A stretch of 14,604 nucleotides of DNA from an uncultured Ruminococcus sp. (lineage in GTDB: Bacteria > Bacillota > Clostridia > UBA1212 > UBA1255), in the NCBI GenBank assembly GCA_902782885.1, contig CACZOW010000317.1, positions 1 through 14,604 of the forward strand. Direction: 5' to 3'. Under the pieces are notes generated by a model, which saw nothing but the letters and a program-made list of their open reading frames with translations, was not told where the DNA came from and ran no database searches. Within the stretch, counting starts at the first letter, position 1. Every line of letters begins with the position of its first letter. A program made the position numbers and the translations under genes. This document shows, piece by piece, positions 1 to 7,349 of this stretch.

Positions 1-54
1 CTCCGGTTTCACAATGCTTTCGGGAACTGTCTTCTTCTTTTTTGTTGCGGCCAT
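1..54 (-). CDS. rpoD: Probable RNA polymerase sigma factor RpoD, N-terminal fragment
   Basis: Only the first 18 codons lie in the window. They read MAATKKKKTVPESIVKPE, a lysine-rich start with no membrane segment, and the gene continues off the left edge. The start is ATG at 54, preceded by AAGGAG with an 8-base spacer. The gene lies 51 bases downstream of dnaG on the same strand. In Gram-positive bacteria dnaG is usually followed by rpoD, the housekeeping sigma-70 factor, and many RpoD proteins begin with a short basic stretch. The identity therefore rests on gene order and N-terminal composition, not on any sigma-factor motif, since regions 2 to 4 are outside the window. A different downstream gene cannot be excluded. 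Confidence 0.6.
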   Translation of the reverse strand, partial: MAATKKKKTVPESIVKPE

Positions 55-105
55 GCTAACTGCTCCTTCACGGTATGTCAACGGACCCTGCAGAACGCGT
101 ACCTG

Positions 106-1950
106 TCATTTCCGCGGTCTGGATCGCGCGATCAACGCGTTTAATTCCTTCATTATTCCGCTCTTTTCCGCAATGCTGCAGGCATTCTTCAGCTTCTCGG
201 TCAACACACCGTACTCATACTTAAAGCGGAACCTTTCAATGTTCTTCATTATCTCTTCTGCGGTAGCTCTCGGGCCTACCTGCTCGAACTCGTCCGTGAG
301 TTCCGACGCCAGCTCCGCGGAACATCCCGCGAGCAGCATATCGCGGCTGACGGCGTACCCGTTAATATACCACAGGTGTATTTCGTTGGCAAGTTTTTTA
401 TTGTCCTCAAAACAAAAATCCGTGCGGCAGCGGTCTATATTCTTCGGTATCTCAGCGGGATTGCTGACCAGATAGATCAGCATGCGTTTTTCCAGCTTGT
501 TAAGACGCAGTCCGTCCGGCGAAAGTTCCGCTTTCTGCGCAGCTGCCGCTTCAGGTTCCGGTCCGTTTGCCGCAGAAGCGTTGTCCGTGCGGTACTTTAC
601 GCGGCGGTATGCGTTGACCGCCCGCTCGTCCGTAAGTTCCGCGCCGCTTGCAATGCGCGCCTCCACGTCTTCCCGCAGCGAAAAGCTGTCAATGCCGTAC
701 GTTTCCGCCACCCGGTCGATGTACAATGTACGCACGGACGCGGAGGGTTCGGCGGCAATTATCTTTACCACCTGCCGCAGAAAGTCCGGAAGTGTCCGTT
801 CGGAATCGGGCGGGCTGGTTTTCGCCGCCAGCGCGATCTTAAATTCCACCAGCGAAGCGGCGTTGTCCACCACCTTCATGAAATCTTCCGGCGGGTGTTT
901 GCGCAGGAATTCGTCAGGGTCCTTGACCGAGGCGTCAACGCTGCTCAGATCCAGTATGTAGACTTTTAGCCCCTGCGCGGCCAATATCTCCAGCCCCCGC
1001 ACCGTCGCGTCCTGTCCCGCGCTGTCGCTGTCGTAACCGATGAACACTTCTTCAAAATACCGTTTCAGCAGCCGCGCCTGGCCCTGAGTGAGCGACGTGC
1101 CCAGCGAAGCCACCGACCAGTCGATGCCCTTCTGATGCAGCGCTATGGCGTCCATGTAGCCTTCCACGATTATCACGCGTTTTGACCCCGATTTGCGGGC
1201 AAAATTCAGCGCGTAAAGATGGCTGCCTTTATTGTACGCGGGCGTCTCCGGGGAGTTCATGTATTTGGGCTTGGAGTCGTCCATCACGCGGCCGCCAAAG
1301 GCCACGATCTTGCCCATTTCGTCGAAGATCGGGAACATGACGCGGTTGCGGAAGCGGTCGTAGCAGCCGTCGCCCTTTTCGCGTTTGAGCGCGAGTCCCG
1401 CGGTGACCATCAGTTCCTGCGGCACGGCCAGCGCACCGGTGGTACAGGTAGTAGTAAGCTGTGACCAGTCGTCCGGCGCAAATCCGATGCCGAATTTCAC
1501 CACGGTCTCCGGTGTCAGCCCGCGCTTCGCTATGTATGCTTTTCCCGCGTCGGACCGGGTGAGCGCTTCTCTGAAGAACTGCTGCGCGCGGTTGTTCAGG
1601 GACAGCACGTCATTTTTCACCTTCTGGCGGTCGTCGCGGTCGTTGTTCTCCGAAAAATTGAGCGTTATGCCCGCGCGCTCCGCAAGAAATTTCAGCGCGC
1701 CTAAGTAGTCAAGGTTTTCCGCCAGCATAATGAACTGCACCACGCCGCCGCCTTTGCCGCAGCCGAAGCACTTGAACAGCCGTTTACTCTCGCTGACGCT
1801 GAAAGAAGGAGTCTTTTCGTTATGAAAAGGGCAAAGCCCCGTATAATTGGAGCCGGAACGCTTCAGTTTCACATATTCGCTTACGACAGAAACTATGTCG
1901 TTCTTGTCGATGATCTCTTCGATCTGGGCGGGTGAAACGCGTTGTGCCAT
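106..1950 (-). CDS. dnaG: DNA primase DnaG
   Basis: DNA primase of 614 residues, which makes RNA primers at the replication fork in association with DnaB helicase. The N-terminal CHC2 zinc-binding domain is visible, with C40, H43, C61 and C64 as likely ligands. The primase core follows, with the family-typical run around GGRVMDDSKPKYMNSPETP (219-237). The TOPRIM catalytic residues are E263 in EGYMD and the acidic pair in YDSDS (D307, D309). The C-terminal ~150 residues, after an alanine/glutamate-rich linker, fit the divergent helicase-interaction domain. I chose ATG at 1950 over an in-frame codon at 1986 because it has AAGGAG five bases upstream and gives the usual MAQRVSPAQIEEI start. Length is normal for the family. 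The gene follows the lipoprotein gene by 36 bases and precedes the probable rpoD, so it is likely co-transcribed with both. Confidence 0.97.
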   Translation of the reverse strand: MAQRVSPAQIEEIIDKNDIVSVVSEYVKLKRSGSNYTGLCPFHNEKTPSFSVSESKRLFKCFGCGKGGGVVQFIMLAENLDYLGALKFLAERAGITLNFSENNDRDDRQKVKNDVLSLNNRAQQFFREALTRSDAGKAYIAKRGLTPETVVKFGIGFAPDDWSQLTTTCTTGALAVPQELMVTAGLALKREKGDGCYDRFRNRVMFPIFDEMGKIVAFGGRVMDDSKPKYMNSPETPAYNKGSHLYALNFARKSGSKRVIIVEGYMDAIALHQKGIDWSVASLGTSLTQGQARLLKRYFEEVFIGYDSDSAGQDATVRGLEILAAQGLKVYILDLSSVDASVKDPDEFLRKHPPEDFMKVVDNAASLVEFKIALAAKTSPPDSERTLPDFLRQVVKIIAAEPSASVRTLYIDRVAETYGIDSFSLREDVEARIASGAELTDERAVNAYRRVKYRTDNASAANGPEPEAAAAQKAELSPDGLRLNKLEKRMLIYLVSNPAEIPKNIDRCRTDFCFEDNKKLANEIHLWYINGYAVSRDMLLAGCSAELASELTDEFEQVGPRATAEEIMKNIERFRFKYEYGVLTEKLKNACSIAEKSGIMKELNALIARSRPRK

Positions 1951-1975
1951 TTGTTCTCCTTCCGTATCTCCTACT

Positions 1976-2004
1976 ATTATAGACACCTAAAACAGGCGGA
2001 TAGT
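1976..2004 (-). promoter_or_regulatory. Possible internal promoter before dnaG
   Basis: A perfect -10 hexamer, TATAAT, lies on the minus strand at 1976-1981, in the short gap before dnaG. At 17-bp spacing the -35 position (1999-2004) reads ACTATC, which is poor, and there is no TGn extension. It could give extra dnaG-rpoD transcription, but it may be chance. Confidence 0.3.
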
Positions 2005-3087
2005 TACATCCATGCTGTCAATTATTTTTGCCGCCGGTGCCGCGGCGCAGTCGGACCGCAGCGTCTCCATTATTGCACGGCTGAAGTCGTCCGCGGAGGG
2101 GGCAAAGAACGCGTCGCCCGCGCCGGGACCGTAAAGGCCGTAAATGTACACCAGATACCAATTGCCGCCGTATTCCTGAGCGTACGCCGTACCGGCGTGT
2201 TCCTGCGCGTTCCGTACGATCTCGCCGTACAATCCGGCATACCGTTCCGGATCCGTGCCCAGCAGCTGCACCGCGCCGTACAGGTCGCCCCATTCTTCGG
2301 AATCTTCGCCGGCGCTGAAAACGGTTTCCAGTGCGGTCTCTTTGTCTTGCGCGGCATTGACCAGCGCCGCCGCCTCTTCTGCCGCGTCATGTGTGCCTGC
2401 GCTGCCTGTGCCGGGATCACCGGGCAGAATGATGCGCACCGCCAGCGCGTCGTATTGACCCTCTCGCTCTGCCGCGAAAGCGCGCAGCTGCGTTTCGGTG
2501 AGTTTTGCGGCCTCGACCCGCACAAGCTCCTCGAAATACGCGTCCGCCACGTTTTTCTCGTAGCAGATAAGCGCGTAATCTTCCGCACTCACGCCGTACG
2601 TCAGTAGCGCAAACCGGTCCGGGTCAAATGTGTCCTCTTCGGCGTCGTACGCGCTCTTGGCGGCCGGATCGGTCAGATAAGTGAGCCGCAGCGCGTCGTC
2701 AATGCTGTCCCTCAGTCCGGCATACGCTTCAGCGCTCATGTCGTAACCGGCGGCAACTGCCGAGGCAAACCGGCGTTTCAGCTTTGTCAATGCATCAACC
2801 AGTTCCCCATCATCCGTTTTGCGCATATAGTTCGCTTCCGCCTGCAGCACATTTTCCAGCAGTTCCTGAGCGGGAGTGCCCGGATCGCCCGCGGGAACGT
2901 CAACACTTTCGCCGTATTCCACAGTGCCGGCGTAACGGCTCGGAGCATTGCCGCCTTCCTCACGTTTGCCGCAGCCGGACAGTACACAGACCGCCGCGAG
3001 CGCGAGCAGCAGCACGGGCCGCGCCCTGCCGGACGCCTGCCTGAGCGCAAAAGCCGCGTTGTTCGAATCAGTCCGTTTACGTCTCAA
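1987..3087 (-). CDS. Predicted lipoprotein, possibly a divergent PrsA/SurA-type foldase
   Basis: A 366-residue secreted protein. The N-terminus has a basic region (RRKR), a hydrophobic core around residues 24-36, and a lipobox VLSGC with the lipidated cysteine at C39, so the mature protein should be anchored on the outer face of the membrane. The mature part is acidic and alanine-rich, with predicted helices. Residues around LTETQLRAFAAEREGQYDALAVRIIL loosely recall the helix that leads into the parvulin domain in PrsA/SurA foldases, but I see no clear peptidyl-prolyl isomerase active site. Function is therefore unknown. The start is TTG at 3087, which overlaps the TGA of the upstream gene (TTGA), suggesting translational coupling. 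The GAGG upstream is too close to be ideal. A later GTG near codon 25 would remove the basic region, so I kept TTG. Confidence 0.75.
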   Translation of the reverse strand: MRRKRTDSNNAAFALRQASGRARPVLLLALAAVCVLSGCGKREEGGNAPSRYAGTVEYGESVDVPAGDPGTPAQELLENVLQAEANYMRKTDDGELVDALTKLKRRFASAVAAGYDMSAEAYAGLRDSIDDALRLTYLTDPAAKSAYDAEEDTFDPDRFALLTYGVSAEDYALICYEKNVADAYFEELVRVEAAKLTETQLRAFAAEREGQYDALAVRIILPGDPGTGSAGTHDAAEEAAALVNAAQDKETALETVFSAGEDSEEWGDLYGAVQLLGTDPERYAGLYGEIVRNAQEHAGTAYAQEYGGNWYLVYIYGLYGPGAGDAFFAPSADDFSRAIMETLRSDCAAAPAAKIIDSMDVTIRLF

Positions 3088-4016
3088 TCCTCAAACACCG
3101 ACAATCTGAATTCGTTCAGTATATCCAGGAACGCGTTCCTGTAGCGTGTATAGCTTTCCGGCGTTCCGCCTTTGGCCAGCGGGCCGGTGGCTTCGTAAAC
3201 GATAACGATATAATTGGAGCTGCGCGCGACGATGTAAACGTCCGCCATGTGTCGGGTGAGCGAGGCATCCGTAAACGCATACTGAAACGTGCGGAAACTG
3301 TACAGATCCGTCTTGTACGACTTCAGTTCGCCGACTTCGTATCCGGCCCCCTGACCGGTCTTGAATTCTTTGTAATAATCACCGGCGGCAATATCCAGTA
3401 ACGTGATATCCGTTTTTACCGGTACGGGTGTAGGCGCGTTCGGATCGGGGGTAATGACCGCCTGACTGTTCGCGGTCACCGGCGGCACCGTCACTTCGCC
3501 GGGCGCGGCATATTCGCGGGAAGTGGTGGAGCCGGAACTTCCGGCATCTTCCAGCTGTTTCGCCCGCTCCAGCATATCATCGGTGTAGTTTTTGTAGTAG
3601 TATGACGCCGTCAGCGTGCGGTCGCGCACTTTTTCGAAGCTGACTTCGGCAGTCGCCGCGGGATCGGCGGCAGGCCCGGGCGTCACGGGATCCGCGTACA
3701 CCAGCGGGTACAGCACCGCCACCAGCCCCGTATTATCGTCCATCATAAATCCGTTGGTCTCGCCTTCCGCCTGCCAGCCGTCGGGATAGTATATGCGGAA
3801 AAAGTAGCGGGACGCGTTGTGGAGATTCTCGTACTTATGATGCTCGGTCGGAGCGACCAGTATATCCTTGATCTTCGTCAGATCCAGCATGCCCTGTACC
3901 GTGCGTACACCCATGATCGCCACCATGACAACGGCAAAAAGCAGCAGCATGGAACCCACGGTGCGCTTTCTCTCATTCCATATTTCGTTGTATGAGCGTA
4001 CGTACTTTTTTTTCAT
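3084..4016 (-). CDS. Membrane-anchored protein of unknown function
   Basis: A 310-residue protein that I do not recognise. It has a basic cytoplasmic N-terminus (MKKKYVRSYNEIWNERKR), one membrane helix at about residues 20-40, and a large region predicted to be extracellular. Two structured parts, about 55-158 and 203-310, flank a Pro/Thr/Ser/Ala-rich linker at about 159-202. Both parts contain aromatic beta-strand-like stretches (RYFFRIYYPDGW; SFRTFQYAF; YIVIVYEATG) that suggest duplicated or split globular folds. The start is ATG at 4016, with GGAGG 13-14 bases upstream, a rather long spacer. An upstream in-frame TTG at 4073 is rejected because it coincides with the -35 box of the promoter. 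The gene overlaps the lipoprotein gene by four bases, so the two envelope proteins probably act together. Confidence 0.8.
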   Translation of the reverse strand: MKKKYVRSYNEIWNERKRTVGSMLLLFAVVMVAIMGVRTVQGMLDLTKIKDILVAPTEHHKYENLHNASRYFFRIYYPDGWQAEGETNGFMMDDNTGLVAVLYPLVYADPVTPGPAADPAATAEVSFEKVRDRTLTASYYYKNYTDDMLERAKQLEDAGSSGSTTSREYAAPGEVTVPPVTANSQAVITPDPNAPTPVPVKTDITLLDIAAGDYYKEFKTGQGAGYEVGELKSYKTDLYSFRTFQYAFTDASLTRHMADVYIVARSSNYIVIVYEATGPLAKGGTPESYTRYRNAFLDILNEFRLSVFED

Positions 4017-4044
4017 CGCGAAGCTGAATTCCTCCGTATTGTAC

Positions 4045-4073
4045 TTTATACCACAAAACGGCGTTTTTTGCAA
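4045..4073 (-). promoter_or_regulatory. Extended -10 promoter for the membrane protein-lipoprotein-dnaG-rpoD unit
   Basis: On the minus strand, TTGCAA (4068-4073) and TATAAA (4045-4050) are separated by 17 bp. TG one base before the hexamer gives an extended -10. It lies in the 69-bp gap before the ATG at 4016. The spacer contains a perfect inverted repeat, AAAACG-C-CGTTTT (4055-4067), a candidate operator. Confidence 0.7.
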
Positions 4074-4085
4074 CTTTCGGCGGCG

Positions 4086-5585
4086 TCAATACCGTTCCCA
4101 GTGGTAAACTCCGCGCTCGTCTTTTTTGTCGATCGCCTTGAACACATAGTAGATCGGTTTGGGGGCAACCATTCTGGCGCCGTCCTCGCTGCGCCGCCAC
4201 AACCCCAGATTCAGGCCGAACTCGTGCAGATTGTCGTGGTGGGCGTGCAGGATGAAGCTGTCGATTTCCGGAATGCTCATCACTTTTTTGTAGGCGACGC
4301 CGTAAGCCATTGCCTGCAGCACCTCGCTCTCGGGCGTCCAGTGGGAATTGAAACCCTGCTCCGAGAGGATTATGCGGCGTCGCTGCCCGCGGTACAGGAA
4401 CGCGGGATCGTATGTGAATTCCGCCAGCACCTGCAGGTTTTTGAAAGTGATTATGGGTGCGTCGGGCGAATCCGGAGCGGACTTGTCATTCCAGAAATCC
4501 GGGTAGTTCAGATCTTCGGGGTACGGGTGGTGAGCGATATTCCACGGCACGTTGCCCTCCGCGGTGAGCCGCCGGTTCAGCGTGTCCAGCACGGCTTTGG
4601 CGCCGAAATAGTGATCCGGAGCTTTGCCCCCCGCCGCGTCGCCGGTCCAGAAGTGGTCAAAGGAGAGGTACACGCGGATGCCGCCGTAGTACGCCGCCGC
4701 GGTCTGCCAGGTGAGCCGGACGATATCCGCGTACTCCTCCGAATACCGCTCCGCGCCTTTGGCGCCGGCGTTGCACCAGATCCAGCCGGAATTGACCTCG
4801 TTGCCCACGATCATGCCCACGGCGCGGCCGTATTGACCGTCTTCCCGCGCGTAGCGGTCCGCCAGGAACGCCACGAACGCCCGGTAATACCCCGCCGCTT
4901 CCGGAGTGGTGATGTTGAACTCGGAGATCAGCGCGTCGGTGCCCTCGGCGTAATCCGGATGGCGGATGAGCTGCCAGAGTTCTTCGGGCACTTTGCGGGA
5001 CCATTTGGGGCTGTTAAGCAGTATGAGTGTGATGATTATCCCGGCGTCGCTGAGTTCCCTGAAGCGCGCGTCGCAGGCTTCCACGTTTTTGCGGTTGAAG
5101 TAGTACGTGCGGCCGTCCAGGGGAAATTCGATAGTGTTGTCCCCGTCCGGCGCGAGTTCCAGCAGATCGCCCTGGCTGACGTTGAGCGCCGCGTGGCGCA
5201 CGCCCAGTTCGATAGCGTCCTTGATGTCCGCGATCTGCAGGCCTTTTTTGGTGTCCGCCGCGGGGTACGGAAAGCTCCGGAGCGGGTCCTTCAGCTCCTC
5301 GGCGAACTCGGGACCTTCCGCAAGCGCGCCGCGGGCAAACAGCCGGAACCGGCATACCGCCGTATCATATCCGTCAACATACCGCGGCAGATACACGCAT
5401 TCGCGCCCGGCTTCGTCAACAATGGAAAACACGCCGTCAAACCGCCGCAGCACCGCGCCGTCGGTGGAAGGATAACAGATCTCCGCGTCAAAAAAGCGGA
5501 CGCCATCCCCCGGTTCGTTCCCGCGTTCGATCAGGATCCGCACACTTCGGCGGTCCGCGACAATAAGATTAGTTCTGATGCTCAT
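4086..5585 (-). CDS. DUF5722-like glycosidase-fold protein
   Basis: A 499-residue protein with an N-terminal all-beta-looking region (about 1-110) followed by a TIM-barrel-like domain. Likely catalytic elements of a retaining glycoside hydrolase are visible. GNEVNSGWIWCN (261-272) offers E263 as acid/base, and ILSEQGFNS (406-414) offers E409 as nucleophile, at the usual late-barrel position. The overall pattern resembles DUF5722 proteins, so carbohydrate hydrolysis is likely, but the substrate cannot be read. There is no signal peptide or membrane segment, so it appears cytoplasmic. ATG at 5585 has GGAGG with an 8-base spacer and is preferred over an in-frame codon at 5621, which would overlap the upstream gene. 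It starts 14 bases after the phosphoesterase gene, so the two are probably one operon. Confidence 0.72.
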   Translation of the reverse strand: MSIRTNLIVADRRSVRILIERGNEPGDGVRFFDAEICYPSTDGAVLRRFDGVFSIVDEAGRECVYLPRYVDGYDTAVCRFRLFARGALAEGPEFAEELKDPLRSFPYPAADTKKGLQIADIKDAIELGVRHAALNVSQGDLLELAPDGDNTIEFPLDGRTYYFNRKNVEACDARFRELSDAGIIITLILLNSPKWSRKVPEELWQLIRHPDYAEGTDALISEFNITTPEAAGYYRAFVAFLADRYAREDGQYGRAVGMIVGNEVNSGWIWCNAGAKGAERYSEEYADIVRLTWQTAAAYYGGIRVYLSFDHFWTGDAAGGKAPDHYFGAKAVLDTLNRRLTAEGNVPWNIAHHPYPEDLNYPDFWNDKSAPDSPDAPIITFKNLQVLAEFTYDPAFLYRGQRRRIILSEQGFNSHWTPESEVLQAMAYGVAYKKVMSIPEIDSFILHAHHDNLHEFGLNLGLWRRSEDGARMVAPKPIYYVFKAIDKKDERGVYHWERY

Positions 5586-5599
5586 AATGTTCGCCTCCG

Positions 5600-7015
5600 T
5601 TATCTGGATATTCCCCAGCATTCGACTGTTTTTGTAGAATAGTTGTACCGGTCAACGGTATACGTGTAGAAACATATTCGGTCCTCCGTCACTTCGCACC
5701 GGCAGAAAGTCGGATAAGGGAGCAGCAGCGACTTTGCGGCCAATATTTCCGGCATTTCCCGGAATCCCTTTGAATGCTGCCGGACGCCGGAAGGGCCGGG
5801 CATGAAATAGAAAACGCCGCGGCGCTCGCTGTCCTGCGGCCGGAAGAGCGTCAATTGCTCCCCGCCGGCCGTCACGGTCTCGGAGGAGTACCCGGCGTTG
5901 ACGGAGCCGTTTTCCCTTACCGGCTCGGAGCGGAAATAATAGTGGTCATGCGCTTCGACCACGACGTCAACATTGTACGCTTCGAATTCCGGGAGCAGCT
6001 GCGCGCGTATTTCCACGATCTCCGAATCGTCCGCGTGGTTGCGGTCGGAATAAGGAGCTTTATGGATCAGTACGACGCGCCAGGCGGCATTTTTGGCAGC
6101 GTCGGTCTCCAGATCGCGCCGCATCCACTTGAGCTGCGCTTTGCTGAGGTCCTTGCTGCCGTCACCGGTGTTGAGCACCGTGAAATGCACGTTCATATAG
6201 TCAAATGAGTAGTAGCCGTTGAGGCCGGTCACGCCTTCGCGGGTGCCCAACAGGAAATATTTGAGAAAATTGTCGTCTTCTTTATTGCCCGCCACCGGCA
6301 CGAGCGTAGCGGAGCGGAGCGCATCCGGAAGCGTGAGGCAGTATTTCCAGGCGAGGGCGTTGTCCTCGTCCTCTATGAAGTCGCCCAGGTGCACGGTAAA
6401 CGCGCTGTCCGGACAATTATTTACCGCCGCGCCGTACACGTTTGCCCACAGGTCAAAATCATTGCGCGTGTAGCCCTGGCTGTCGCCGACGATCAGGAAC
6501 GAAAAGCCGTCTCCGGCGCTTACCTCCGCTTCAGGCGCGGTATCGAATACGCCGCCCGAGCTCCAGCTCTTGCCGTCTCCCACGCGATATACGTATGTGG
6601 TTCCGGGTTTGAGGCCGTCAACAAACACTCCGTGCCGGGTAAGGGCTGCCGCCTCCATGCGCGCGGACGCCGAGTTCTCCTGCCCTTCCGCGGGGACAAA
6701 GGTGTCAAACGTTTCGACAAATCCCTCCGTCTGGTGCGCGCCCTTGAAGTCGGGTTTCGCGGCGGCCGCTTTGCTGTCGACCTCGTAATATTGCACGAAG
6801 GACTTGCTGCTGCCGGCATCGGTGTACCAGGAAAAGTTCTTTTGCGTGGCGGGGTCGTCGCCGAAAGTGACGATGATGTCATACGGCCCGTTTGCCGCGG
6901 GTTTTCCCCCGTTTTTCATAATGCCGAAGACAATAAACACCGCCGCGAGCACCAGCAGCGCGACGCCCAGTGTTATGCCCAGGATCAATGTATTTTTTTT
7001 GCTGTTATGGTTCAT
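5600..7015 (-). CDS. Membrane-anchored purple-acid-phosphatase-like metallophosphoesterase
   Basis: A 471-residue protein. It has an N-terminal uncleaved-looking membrane helix (about 9-32), a fibronectin-like beta domain (about 44-160, with GLKPGTTYVYRVGD) as in purple acid phosphatases, and a metallophosphoesterase domain from about 170. Metal-site motifs in order are GDSQ (177-180), GDFIED (211-216), GNKE (243-246), H318 in LIHKAPY, and HDH (356-358). The family normally has GNHE or GNHD; here the histidine is lysine (K245), so chemistry or rate may differ. The predicted location is the outer membrane face, acting on phosphate esters. ATG at 7015 has GAGG five bases upstream; an in-frame extension to 7171 reaches into the promoter and is rejected. 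It is the first gene of the leftward run. Confidence 0.85.
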   Translation of the reverse strand: MNHNSKKNTLILGITLGVALLVLAAVFIVFGIMKNGGKPAANGPYDIIVTFGDDPATQKNFSWYTDAGSSKSFVQYYEVDSKAAAAKPDFKGAHQTEGFVETFDTFVPAEGQENSASARMEAAALTRHGVFVDGLKPGTTYVYRVGDGKSWSSGGVFDTAPEAEVSAGDGFSFLIVGDSQGYTRNDFDLWANVYGAAVNNCPDSAFTVHLGDFIEDEDNALAWKYCLTLPDALRSATLVPVAGNKEDDNFLKYFLLGTREGVTGLNGYYSFDYMNVHFTVLNTGDGSKDLSKAQLKWMRRDLETDAAKNAAWRVVLIHKAPYSDRNHADDSEIVEIRAQLLPEFEAYNVDVVVEAHDHYYFRSEPVRENGSVNAGYSSETVTAGGEQLTLFRPQDSERRGVFYFMPGPSGVRQHSKGFREMPEILAAKSLLLPYPTFCRCEVTEDRICFYTYTVDRYNYSTKTVECWGISR

Positions 7016-7135
7016 ACGAGCCTCTTTTTTATATTTGTGTGTTATGTATGTTTTGTGCGTGTTTTGTGTGCATCCCGCGCTGTGTACGCGCGATTGCTTT
7101 TCGCACGGTCGGCAATTTCGTTCGCCGCGATCGCG
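7016..7135 (-). other. Long CA-rich untranslated leader of the phosphoesterase gene
   Basis: About 120 bases separate the predicted transcription start (~7135) from the ATG at 7015. The half nearest the gene is, on the transcribed strand, a run of ACA/CACA-type sequence almost free of G (about 7030-7070), so it should be unstructured. The start-proximal half is GC-rich. No riboswitch was recognised. Confidence 0.4.
7126..7135. promoter_or_regulatory. Perfect palindrome CGCGATCGCG at the predicted transcription start
   Basis: A 10-bp perfect palindrome covers the position where transcription from the 7142-7171 promoter should begin. This is a usual place for a repressor site. No binding protein can be named, and GC-rich palindromes of this size also arise by chance. 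Confidence 0.3.
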
Positions 7136-7141
7136 CTGCTG

Positions 7142-7171
7142 ATTATACCATACCCGCGCGGGCAATATCAA
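7142..7171 (-). promoter_or_regulatory. Extended -10 promoter for the phosphoesterase gene
   Basis: On the minus strand, TTGATA (7166-7171) and a perfect TATAAT (7142-7147) are 18 bp apart, with TG one base before the -10. The spacer carries a perfect palindrome, CCCGCGCGGG (7153-7162), a candidate operator. Confidence 0.75.
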
Positions 7172-7173
7172 AT

Positions 7174-7331
7174 GAAATGTCGCTTTTATGCCTTAGTAAA
7201 TGAGGCTTGAGGGCCAGAGTAAATGTCGACTTTTTTCTTGGGTAAATGAGGCTTGAGAGCTGGAGTAAATGTGGCTTGGAGGCCAGGGTAAATAAGGCTT
7301 GTTTCTTGAGTAAATGAGGATGTTTATCGGT
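7174..7331. repeat. Degenerate 23-bp tandem repeat array
   Basis: The heptamer GTAAATG or GTAAATA starts units at 7196, 7219, 7242, 7265, 7288 and 7310. The first four intervals are 23 bp and the last is 22 bp. The common unit begins GTAAATGAGGCTTGAG and ends near GGCCAGA. The unit at 7219 differs after the heptamer (TCGACTTTTTTCTTGG), and a degraded copy of that variant seems to lie at 7174-7195. The array begins three bases upstream of the -35 box of the phosphoesterase promoter. No protein-coding reading is convincing. Confidence 0.85.
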
Positions 7332-7349
7332 TTGAGTTTTTCAATGGCC

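Noticed and set aside
14..475. Plus-strand open frame opposite the dnaG 3' end
   Set aside because: It overlaps dnaG and the probable rpoD start on the other strand, has no ribosome binding site and no family resemblance.
4068..5642. Long plus-strand open frame opposite the DUF5722-like gene
   Set aside because: It is antisense to a well-supported gene with a good ribosome binding site and catalytic motifs. Its translation has no recognisable domain; GC-rich third positions produce such shadows.
7127..7134. GCGATCGC as a HIP1-type genome-wide octamer
   Set aside because: I noticed it once, as part of a longer palindrome at a predicted start site, and did not count further copies. HIP1 abundance is a cyanobacterial trait and nothing else here suggests that lineage.
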